DNA of 64,000 bases from Latescibacteria bacterium UBA6620 (GTDB taxonomy: Bacteria > Latescibacterota > UBA2968). Position 1 is the first letter of the stretch; every line of letters starts with the position of its first letter. The position numbers and the translations under genes were made by a program. This document shows positions 51,144 to 57,607 of this stretch, in pieces. Location of the stretch: positions 1 to 64,000 of the forward strand of contig DJHM01000018.1 in NCBI GenBank assembly GCA_002433075.1, read 5' to 3'. Below the pieces are notes generated by a model. It did not search any database. It was not told where the DNA came from and saw nothing but the letters and a program-made list of their open reading frames with translations.

Positions 51144-51495
51144 CGATGAACCGACCATCCACCGGCTCTACGCACAAATGCTCGAGGGCAACGGGTTCGA
51201 GGTCGAGGTGGCTACCGATGGGCAGGAAGCGCTGGACGCGGCTCTGACAGGCACGCACGATCTTGCCATTCTTGACCTGAAGATGCCCGAACCGGATGGG
51301 TTCGAAGTGCTTAGAGATCTGCGGGAGGCGGGAAGTCGAGTCCCGGTCGTGGTTATGACCGGCCACTATCCCGAGTAGCTGGTTTCTTCGCGGATCGAGG
51401 AGTTTGGTGTCGCCGAGGTGTTGATGAAGCCGGTGATGATCACCGACCTGTTGAACGCGGTTCGCCGGGTGGTGGGTGGAGATCAGCCGGGGTGA
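51124..51495 (+). pseudogene. CheY-like receiver with one in-frame amber stop
   Basis: MRLLLADDEPTIHRLYAQML, then AILDLKMPEPDGFEVL and VVVMTGHYPE, then TAG at 51376-51378. The frame continues LVSSRIEEFGVAEVLMKPVM to a TGA at 51493-51495, adding the Lys of MKP and the last helix. As read, the receiver lacks its conserved Lys and final helix; with one sense codon in place of TAG it would be complete at 123 residues. It overlaps the convergent OmpR-type regulator by 13 bases. Confidence 0.65.
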
Positions 51496-52187
51496 TCGAA
51501 TCTGTAACCCACTCCACGTAACGTCGTGATCCGTGTCCCAACCGTACCGAGCTTGGACCTGAGCCGACGAATGTGAACGTCCACGGTTCGCATCCCACCG
51601 TAGTAGTCGTATCCCCAGATATTGTCCAGAAGTTCCGCTCGGGTAAAAACCCTTCCCCGGTGAGTGACCAGATGTTTGAGGAGTTCGTACTCTTTCAGGG
51701 TCAGGTTGATCGGGTTTCCGTCTACGCGTACTTCATAGCGCGTCGTGTTGATCACGAGGTTGTCAACCTTTACTGTCGTCGCGTCATCAGGGCGATCCTC
51801 GTTCCATAGGGCGAGCCTCAGTCGTGCCTCAACCTCTCGCAGGGAATACGGACGGACGATGAAATCCGTCACCCCGGCTGAAAAATCGAGCTCCAGGGCT
51901 ACGCGCTCATCGGTGAAAATGAGCAGGGAGCGGCTCCTCTGGCCGAACTCCGCCCGCACATCCTGAACGATCTGCGACAACGTAGCCCAATCCCCCTCGA
52001 AATCGATGATGGCCGTCTGGATGTCCTCAATTTCGGGTCTGGGGGCGGACAGGAGCCCGGAATCATCCAGGAGGATGTGGGTGACCGCGTAGCCGATGAA
52101 CTCCAGATCGGATTTGAGCCTGACTCCTCGCGCTTCGTCCGCAACGAGCAGCAGATGAGATCCGGGTCTTGTGGGGATTTCGCTCAA
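51483..52187 (-). CDS. OmpR/PhoB-family regulator with degenerate receiver
   Basis: A 234-residue protein. Residues 8-125 have a receiver-like fold (SHLLLVADEARGVRLKSDLE, AIIDFEGDWATLSQ), but the switch Lys is Arg (FIVRPYSLREVEARL) and the acidic pair is only partly kept, so phosphorylation is doubtful. Residues 135-230 are a standard winged helix: NLTLKEYELLKHLVTHRGRV, FTRAELLDNIWGYDYYGG and RTVDVHIRRLRSKLG. It would bind DNA constitutively or through another signal. Two tandem minus-strand promoters and a hairpin lie upstream. No paired histidine kinase is present. Confidence 0.87.
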   Translation of the reverse strand: MSEIPTRPGSHLLLVADEARGVRLKSDLEFIGYAVTHILLDDSGLLSAPRPEIEDIQTAIIDFEGDWATLSQIVQDVRAEFGQRSRSLLIFTDERVALELDFSAGVTDFIVRPYSLREVEARLRLALWNEDRPDDATTVKVDNLVINTTRYEVRVDGNPINLTLKEYELLKHLVTHRGRVFTRAELLDNIWGYDYYGGMRTVDVHIRRLRSKLGTVGTRITTLRGVGYRFDHPG

Positions 52188-52273
52188 GAGAGGCTTGCAG
52201 GTGGGTGCGAATCGGATGGGCGACGGGCCGTGACCCGGCTCCCAGTCTGGTTAAAGCCGCTAAACATCTTAGG

Positions 52274-52301
52274 AATATAGAGGTTAGGTCGGGTGTGTCA
52301 A
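52274..52301 (-). promoter_or_regulatory. Minus-strand sigma70-like promoter (proximal)
   Basis: TTGACA (52296-52301), 16-base spacer, TATATT (52274-52279), reading towards the OmpR-type gene 87 bases away. The surrounding TAGGAATATAG...GTCAAGT pattern is repeated at the distal promoter. Confidence 0.6.
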
Positions 52302-52331
52302 GTTGCCGTGCGCGACCGGGTAGGTAGGTAG

Positions 52332-52366
52332 AAGGGGCTGATACCGATGGACGGTGCCAGCCCCTT
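52332..52366. repeat. 9-bp hairpin between two tandem promoters
   Basis: AAGGGGCTG pairs with CAGCCCCTT (9 bp), and an inner ACCG/CGGT stem almost completes one long hairpin around an ATGGA loop. On the plus strand it is followed by TTACTTTC. In transcripts from the distal minus-strand promoter it lies in the leader, before the proximal promoter, so an attenuator is possible. Confidence 0.5.
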
Positions 52367-52382
52367 TACTTTCGACGCTAGG

Positions 52383-52411
52383 AATATAGTGATATTGCCC
52401 TGCTAAGTCAA
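52383..52411 (-). promoter_or_regulatory. Minus-strand sigma70-like promoter (distal)
   Basis: TTGACT (52406-52411), 17-base spacer, TATATT (52383-52388). Together with the proximal promoter it gives two start points for the OmpR-type gene. Confidence 0.55.
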
Positions 52412-52455
52412 GTATATAAGATGTTGATTTTATTAACCTTAAAAAGAAAAACGGG

Positions 52456-52484
52456 TTGACGGTCTCGGTCTGTTGCGATAGATT
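52456..52484 (+). promoter_or_regulatory. Plus-strand sigma70-like promoter of zinc-finger operon
   Basis: TTGACG (52456-52461), 17-base spacer, TAGATT (52479-52484), followed by GGAGGAAGG and the TTG start at 52525. Confidence 0.6.
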
Positions 52485-52524
52485 CTGGTGTCCAGCTTCC
52501 CACTACTCTTTCGGAGGAAGGGCG

Positions 52525-53535
52525 TTGAACACCGAAGCCAGGTCTTGCAAGGTGTGTGGGGTGGAGATTCCGCGTGCCCGGATGGAGGCGATGCCCCGGG
52601 CGGTTACTTGTGTGCCCTGTCAGGAAGAGATCGAGAACCGGGTAGAGTCGAGTGTGGAGCCCGATGCGTTCGGCGCAGGTGAACGGGAACCGGGACCGGA
52701 AGTGTCTGTGGATGGGGGGGTGGTGAAACTGGGAGGTTGGTCCGGTGGGCTGATGGAGGTCGCCGAGACCACGTCTCGAGTACGCGTTCTCGTGGTGTCC
52801 GGACAGCACGAGAACGCCCGCTCTTTGGTCCAGGCAATGCCGGACGAAGCCCAGGCTGCTCTTGTCGCGCTCGACGAGGATCCTGAGCAGATGCTGTCGC
52901 TCACCGCGATGGGTGAAGACGGTCGGCCGAGTTACAGGAGGGAAGTCGTCAGTCTCCTGCCGACAGAAACCATCGCGGGTATGGTCGCCGTACGTCCGGA
53001 CGAAAGGGTCTACAACACGTCCCTCATTCGGGCGATGACGCCCCAGACCTTTCGTCGGACGGTGGAAGAAACGCTGATGCCCGTGGACGACCAGAGAGTG
53101 CGGGGGCGCGTCTCGTGGCAGTGGCTCGAAGCGGTCGCCGCCCTGAACGATCCCAACCACGCTGCAGCTCTCCTGAGAGGGGCGGACCCGGAGCTCCTGG
53201 AAGACGCGCTCGTCGATCGGCTCAGGGGCGGGGATCTGAATAAAGTGATGGGCGGCATCCCCGTGTTTCGTTTCTTCTCGGACGATGGTGCGGGCACGAT
53301 TCGGCCCAACCATTTCGTCGGGGGAGGAAGGGTTGGGAGCGTTCTGGATGCTCTTTACGACGCGGCGCCCGATCTTATGCGTCTGGTGATGCGTCACGCG
53401 TGGGAACGGTCTGCGGGGGGTGAGGATGTCGTTTCCGTAGCGAAGAAAGAGGATGAGGTCGAGGAAGAAGGGGACGGGGAGAAGGATGAGGCCGGGGAAG
53501 ATGGCGACATTTCGCTCTTGAGGCGGATGGAATGA
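52525..53535 (+). CDS. DksA/TraR-type zinc-finger protein of unknown function
   Basis: A 336-residue protein. Residues 7-37 form a C4 zinc finger (CKVCGVEIPRARMEAMPRAV, then TCVPCQEEIE) of the DksA/TraR type, which normally contacts RNA polymerase. The rest is not DksA-like: a middle helical region (QAMPDEAQAALVALDEDPEQ, MTPQTFRRTVEETLMPVDDQ, AALLRGADPELLEDALVDRL) and an acidic tail (KKEDEVEEEGDGEKDEAGED). TTG at 52525 has a very strong GGAGGAAGG; residues encoded upstream look random. It overlaps the next gene by four bases. A regulatory role is inferred from the finger; the large middle is new to me. Confidence 0.75.
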   Translation: MNTEARSCKVCGVEIPRARMEAMPRAVTCVPCQEEIENRVESSVEPDAFGAGEREPGPEVSVDGGVVKLGGWSGGLMEVAETTSRVRVLVVSGQHENARSLVQAMPDEAQAALVALDEDPEQMLSLTAMGEDGRPSYRREVVSLLPTETIAGMVAVRPDERVYNTSLIRAMTPQTFRRTVEETLMPVDDQRVRGRVSWQWLEAVAALNDPNHAAALLRGADPELLEDALVDRLRGGDLNKVMGGIPVFRFFSDDGAGTIRPNHFVGGGRVGSVLDALYDAAPDLMRLVMRHAWERSAGGEDVVSVAKKEDEVEEEGDGEKDEAGEDGDISLLRRME

Positions 53536-54464
53536 CAGGACTCGCGTCCGTCGACCTTGCCCGCCTGCGGATTGACGAGGAGAGCTTTATCGGGCAGATG
53601 ATTGCTCTGGGGATGGAATTCCAGAAGCTGCCTGCGCATACAGCCGAGGGACTCCAGGCCTACCTGCGGATCCAGGCAATGTCCTACGGCACTCGAAACC
53701 GATCAGGCATCGCGGTCGGCCGCGAGGCCATCGAACACGGGGTCTATCAGGCGATTGTTTGTTTGGATCTGGGTCTGCTCGAAACGTCTGATGGGGACCT
53801 GAATGCGGCCGTCGACCTGATCCAGGCGGGAGAGTTCGAGGAGTTCAGAAAGCAGGGCTGGGAGATCGCCCATTACCGTCTTGGCCGGATGCAGACCGAC
53901 TGCACTCAGTTGGCACAGCGTACCGTGGCATCGTTTCTCCAGGACTTTACGAAGGACAGCCGGATCTGGGCGGGTGTCGAGCCGGGAACCTGGATGTCGG
54001 AGGATGATGCAGGCAAGCCACTTAGAATCGATCCAATTGCCGACTGGCGAAGGTTCCTTGGGATGGCTGCTCGCGTTCATCTGTTCCGGGCCCTCCCCGA
54101 GGATGTGTTCAAACCTTTTCGGAGCGCGGCGGGTGGCCGGGGGAGCTCCGAAGAGGTGCTTCGGAACATTGTCGTTGCTTTGGCCTGCCAGAGCCCGTCG
54201 CTCGCACTGACCCGCGAGACGCTGGATACGTTTCGTGAGGGTATGCAAGGCGGCCGTGTGACGCCCGAGACGCGGAAGATCATCCTGAGTCAGATCGATC
54301 GGTTGATCGAGGCATCTGAGCCGGACGACGATGTGACCTCGCTTATTCCCGGACTCGTTACGGAGTCAATCGACGAGCTCGAAAGTGCGGGACCTTTATC
54401 GGACAAATTGTTCGTAATGGCGTCGGGTCAAAAAGGTAAGAAACGGCGTGGAGGCAAGCGATGA
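53532..54464 (+). CDS. Conserved-looking helical protein of unknown function
   Basis: A 310-residue, mostly helical soluble protein with no recognised family. The N-terminus (LARLRIDEESFIGQMIALGM, YLRIQAMSYGTRNRSGIAVG) and middle (GWEIAHYRLGRMQTDCTQLA) suggest a bundle, and the C-terminus is strongly basic (GQKGKKRRGGKR), a possible nucleic-acid contact. It is translated together with the zinc-finger protein (ATGA overlap) and with UxuA (ATGA overlap). The acidic tail of the first protein and the basic tail of this one could pair. It may be the second half of one functional unit. Confidence 0.65.
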   Translation: MTGLASVDLARLRIDEESFIGQMIALGMEFQKLPAHTAEGLQAYLRIQAMSYGTRNRSGIAVGREAIEHGVYQAIVCLDLGLLETSDGDLNAAVDLIQAGEFEEFRKQGWEIAHYRLGRMQTDCTQLAQRTVASFLQDFTKDSRIWAGVEPGTWMSEDDAGKPLRIDPIADWRRFLGMAARVHLFRALPEDVFKPFRSAAGGRGSSEEVLRNIVVALACQSPSLALTRETLDTFREGMQGGRVTPETRKIILSQIDRLIEASEPDDDVTSLIPGLVTESIDELESAGPLSDKLFVMASGQKGKKRRGGKR

Positions 54465-55408
54465 CGATCCAGGAGCAACTGCCGTGGCATCAAGTGGACG
54501 ACGAGACGCTGAGTTACTTCAAGGCGATCGGCGTCGACTATCTAACGATCAACCCGACGCCGGATACGCTGTCAGATGGAAAGGATCGGCTGCAGGACTG
54601 GTTGCGGTATCGTGATCTCGCGGAGTCGAACGGTCTGATTCTGCAGAACGTGGCGACCACAGGGTGGGACGCACTGACGCTCGCGACGGAAGATCGCGAT
54701 CAGAAGATCGATGCCTGGTGCACGCTGCTGCGGAATCTGGGGGAAGCGGGAATCCCCACGCTGGGGTATAACTTCAAGCCGATCGGGAATTTCAGGACGA
54801 AATCGGACATCGGCCGGGGTGGAGTTCGATATAGCACGTTCGACTATGACGAGTGGGCGAAGAAGGACCATACCGTCCCGGAAAAGCAGATCGATGAGCC
54901 GTCTTTATGGGCCAATATGGTCTATTTTCTGGAACGCGTGATTCCGGTCGCCGAGGAGAGCGGCGTTCAGATGGCCCTCCATCCGGACGATCCACCAATC
55001 CCGGAGCCGATGGGTGGCGCAGCGAGGATCGTCTCCACGCTCGACCAATATCATCGCATCTTCGACGCCGTCGAGAGCGCAAGCAACGCGATGCTGTTCT
55101 GCCAGGGATGTGTGAGCGAGATGGGAGTCGACGTCTTCGAGGCCATCGAGGACATCGGCGGAAGGGGCAAGATCAGCTACGTACACTTTCGAGACATCCA
55201 GGGCACCCCCCGCCGATTTCGGGAAGTTTTCATCGACGAGGGCCAGACGGATATGCGCAAGGCGATGGAAACTTATAAGGCTGTTGGATTCAACGGGCCA
55301 TTTATGATGGATCACACACCCGCCTTCCCGCAGAAGAAGGCCGCCTGGGTCGGGCGCGCGTACGCCGTCGGGTATATGCGGGCGATGATTCAGAGCGTCT
55401 ATGAATAA
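54461..55408 (+). CDS. uxuA: Mannonate dehydratase
   Basis: A 315-residue TIM-barrel enzyme that dehydrates D-mannonate to 2-keto-3-deoxygluconate in uronic-acid breakdown. Recognisable parts are IPTLGYNFKPIGNFRT, GVQMALHPDDPPIPEPMGGA (substrate and metal His/Asp), SNAMLFCQGCVSEMG, KISYVHFRDIQGTPRRFREV and FIDEGQTDMRKAM. It is somewhat shorter than E. coli UxuA (about 394 residues), as in many non-enteric forms. Coupling to two proteins of unknown function is unusual; UxuA normally sits beside UxaC or UxuB. The last gene of its operon, it is followed by a hairpin. Confidence 0.88.
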   Translation: MTIQEQLPWHQVDDETLSYFKAIGVDYLTINPTPDTLSDGKDRLQDWLRYRDLAESNGLILQNVATTGWDALTLATEDRDQKIDAWCTLLRNLGEAGIPTLGYNFKPIGNFRTKSDIGRGGVRYSTFDYDEWAKKDHTVPEKQIDEPSLWANMVYFLERVIPVAEESGVQMALHPDDPPIPEPMGGAARIVSTLDQYHRIFDAVESASNAMLFCQGCVSEMGVDVFEAIEDIGGRGKISYVHFRDIQGTPRRFREVFIDEGQTDMRKAMETYKAVGFNGPFMMDHTPAFPQKKAAWVGRAYAVGYMRAMIQSVYE

Positions 55409-55459
55409 GTTGCTCAGGAGCTGAGTGGAAGACCGGCCCCAATAAAGGCAAAACGAAAT

Positions 55460-55488
55460 AGGCCCGGAACGATAAACGCTCCGGGCCT
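55460..55488. terminator. Bidirectional terminator between convergent operons
   Basis: AGGCCCGGA, 11-base loop, TCCGGGCCT: a perfect 9-bp stem in the gap between uxuA (plus) and the TPR-like gene (minus). On the minus strand it is followed by ATTTCGTTTTG, a good U-rich tract; on the plus strand by GTGCTATT. Confidence 0.75.
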
Positions 55489-55512
55489 GTGCTATTCTAC
55501 GTTCTCTGTCGG

Positions 55513-56010
55513 CTATTCGAGCAGAGGATGGAACTTTTCCTCTGGACGTTCTGTCAGCCGGTAATTCTCGATCTGGCGTGCACACGTGTTCCAACGAAGG
55601 ATTGCGTCGTCGTTTCCCTCGGGCTGAAGATTCTCTGCGCGATCGTAGTATTCCATCGCTTCGTGGAACCACTCGTACGCGTCGTGATTGCTTCCGGGGG
55701 TCTGGCTGTCTAGCGCGGCCTTCCCCAGACGCTCAGCGATAATCCCTGCATAGTAGCTGCGATCGTACTCGGATTCCAACTGAGCCGCGATCTCGCGCGC
55801 CCGCTTGGCCAAGCCGCTCGAGTTCAGCCCAAACTGGTCCGTAATCACGAGGATGAGAAGTCGGTTCGCTTCCTGGTTCTTCTCATCGATCTGGAGGATG
55901 TCCAGACAGATGCTTTCGGCAAGCCGCGGCTGGGTCAGAAGCCGGTAGCGTTCGACTTTGGCCAAGGCCGCAGGAATCGCGTTCTGGCGGAGTTTTTTCA
56001 GCTCGGGCAT
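55513..56010 (-). CDS. TPR-like helical protein near fumarate reductase
   Basis: A 165-residue soluble protein. ALAKVERYRLLTQPRLAESI, CLDILQIDEKNQEANRLLIL and AYEWFHEAMEYYDRAENLQP look like tetratricopeptide helix pairs, so it is probably a small adaptor. ATG at 56010 is chosen, as MPELKKLRQNAIPAAL reads as a natural N-terminus; a GTG at 56055 overlapping the frdD stop is possible. It lies directly downstream of frdD on the same strand and likely shares its transcript. No function is known. Confidence 0.65.
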   Translation of the reverse strand: MPELKKLRQNAIPAALAKVERYRLLTQPRLAESICLDILQIDEKNQEANRLLILVITDQFGLNSSGLAKRAREIAAQLESEYDRSYYAGIIAERLGKAALDSQTPGSNHDAYEWFHEAMEYYDRAENLQPEGNDDAILRWNTCARQIENYRLTERPEEKFHPLLE

Positions 56011-56048
56011 GACCCGGTCCCCAAGGGGTGTGTCAATTTTTTTCGGAA

Positions 56049-56396
56049 TCACCACAGAATGTAGCCCGTAACGATGCTGCCCGCCAGCGCTCCTCCATAA
56101 CAGATGACGGCGATCAGTTGGAACAGGTGCTTGAGCTGCAGTCCGTCGTAGAGGGTGAATCGAAACCGATGCGCCCCGTGAAAAAGGGACAGAGATACGA
56201 GGAAGAACGCGACGATACGTGCCAAGGGATGGAGGAGGACCATCTTGACCGACTCGTAGGCAGGGCCTTCCACCCAGCCGAGCGGGGTTGCAATTCCGAA
56301 AAGGAACAGGAATGCGGGGATCAACATCGCCGAAAGGGCACCACCGGCGCCGAACAGTGTCCAGAAAAACGGATCGTTGCTTTTTTTTGCTGACAC
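56049..56396 (-). CDS. frdD: Fumarate reductase membrane anchor subunit D
   Basis: A 115-residue integral membrane protein with three helices (LSAMLIPAFLFLFGIATPLG, LARIVAFFLVSLSLFHGAHR, LIAVICYGGALAGSIVTGYI). FFWTLFGAGGALSAMLIPAF and the HGAHRFRFTLYDGLQLKH box are typical of FrdD. With FrdC it anchors the catalytic subunits and carries electrons from the quinone pool. The GTG at 56396 has GGGAG and lies 10 bases after frdC. Gene order frdABCD is the E. coli order. Confidence 0.88.
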   Translation of the reverse strand: MSAKKSNDPFFWTLFGAGGALSAMLIPAFLFLFGIATPLGWVEGPAYESVKMVLLHPLARIVAFFLVSLSLFHGAHRFRFTLYDGLQLKHLFQLIAVICYGGALAGSIVTGYILW

Positions 56397-56406
56397 GGTG
56401 TGCTCC

Positions 56407-56823
56407 CTACCCTGAGACGTAGGCCAGATAGATGACACCAGAAATGACGATCCAAGCAGCGTAGTTTCCGCCTGCGATCATCAGGTCAGGGATGCGCCAC
56501 TTGCCCAGACGCATCACGATCGCCCGTGGGGCCAGGTTGAACCAGGTGAACGTGTGGTAGAGCACAGCCCCCAGCGCGATGACATTGATGGTGACCCAAA
56601 AAGGCTCCCGAAGGGTCGTGGTCAGGGAAGTGTAAGCCGCTTCGCTCGTGAGGAGCGCACGATAGATCACGACAAGCAGAATGACCGAGTAGGCGACCGC
56701 AAGACTCGTCAGTTCACGAAATATGAACCGGATGTCCGCGAAGCGTTTAACCCACCAGAAGATCGGTTTCTGTACTCGATACCACTTCGGATGGTGGAGC
56801 GTGTGATGAGCGTTTCGGTTCAT
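56407..56823 (-). CDS. frdC: Fumarate reductase membrane anchor subunit C
   Basis: A 138-residue protein with three helices (LAVAYSVILLVVIYRALLTS, FWVTINVIALGAVLYHTFTW, AAWIVISGVIYLAYVSG). The PKWYRVQKPIFWWVKRFADI start and FRELTSLAVAYSV are characteristic of FrdC; the TWFNLAPRAI loop holds quinone-site residues. No obvious heme-ligand pattern is seen, consistent with the heme-free E. coli type. It starts 18 bases after frdB. Confidence 0.88.
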   Translation of the reverse strand: MNRNAHHTLHHPKWYRVQKPIFWWVKRFADIRFIFRELTSLAVAYSVILLVVIYRALLTSEAAYTSLTTTLREPFWVTINVIALGAVLYHTFTWFNLAPRAIVMRLGKWRIPDLMIAGGNYAAWIVISGVIYLAYVSG

Positions 56824-56841
56824 AGGAGCCAGGATCTCCTC

Positions 56842-57582
56842 TCACTTCTGCCAGGGGAGCAGGATAGATTTCCACCAGCTGGTGGCTCCGGCAAGCTTGT
56901 ATCGCTGAATCGCGCCGGCCGGGTCAACGTCTTTTGGGCACACTTCGGAGCACTCGCCTACAAGGGTGCAGGACCAGATCCCCTCGTCGTGTGACAGGAT
57001 CTCCATTCTGTCGTCGTTGCCCTCGTCCCGACTGTCGAGGTTGTAACGCTGGGCGAGTGCGATCGCGGCCGGGCCCGTGAATTCGGGTTCAAGTCCGTAG
57101 ACAGGACAGGCGGAGTAGCAGAGCATGCAGTTGATGCACATGCTATATCGCTTGAAATCTGCCAGCTGTTCGGGGGTCTGTTTGTATTCCCCCTCCTCGA
57201 CGGGCTTCTCTTCTTCGCGAACGACCCACGGCTTAACGGTCGTTAGTTTGCCCATAAAGTCTTCCATGTCCGTCACGAGATCCCGGACTACGGGGAAATG
57301 CTGTAACGGCTCGATCCGAATCGGCCCCGGCGCGTACGATTCGAGGAAAGCCGCGCACGTCAACACGGGTTCGCCGTTGATCATCATTCCGCAGCTCCCG
57401 CACACACCCATCCGGCACGACCAGCGAAACGACAGGCTTCCATCCAGTTCGTTCTTGATGTAGTTCAGACCATCCAGGATTACCCAGTCCGATCGAAGAG
57501 GGACTTCGTAGGACTGAAAGACCGGTTCGGATTCTTCTTCGGGTCTGTAGCGGGAGACTTCTATGGTGATCGTTGATGCCAT
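56842..57582 (-). CDS. frdB: Fumarate reductase iron-sulfur subunit
   Basis: A 246-residue protein. The [2Fe-2S] ligands are in CRMGVCGSCGMMINGEPVLT with a fourth Cys just after. The [4Fe-4S] cluster is at CINCMLCYSACPVYG and the [3Fe-4S] at CTLVGECSEVCPKDVDP. These carry electrons between the FAD site of FrdA and the quinone site in FrdCD. The chain has the full family length. It starts 25 bases after frdA and is part of the same operon. Confidence 0.93.
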   Translation of the reverse strand: MASTITIEVSRYRPEEESEPVFQSYEVPLRSDWVILDGLNYIKNELDGSLSFRWSCRMGVCGSCGMMINGEPVLTCAAFLESYAPGPIRIEPLQHFPVVRDLVTDMEDFMGKLTTVKPWVVREEEKPVEEGEYKQTPEQLADFKRYSMCINCMLCYSACPVYGLEPEFTGPAAIALAQRYNLDSRDEGNDDRMEILSHDEGIWSCTLVGECSEVCPKDVDPAGAIQRYKLAGATSWWKSILLPWQK

Positions 57583-57607
57583 GATTTCTCCGGTTGGGCG
57601 TGTGTTT

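Larger units (their letters stand above)
52188..52524. other. Divergent regulatory region without genes
   Basis: A 337-base stretch between the OmpR-type gene (minus) and the zinc-finger gene (plus). It holds two minus-strand promoters, a hairpin between them, one plus-strand promoter, and an AT-rich centre (about 52411-52455) that could act as an UP element for either direction. Confidence 0.6.

Noticed and set aside
4923..51495. Stop-codon reassignment (for example UGA or UAG recoded)
   Set aside because: All three stop codons occur as single interruptions, and intact genes end normally with TGA, TAG and TAA, so no one codon is reassigned. Selenocysteine is unlikely because no Cys is expected at the TGA of the TPR protein.
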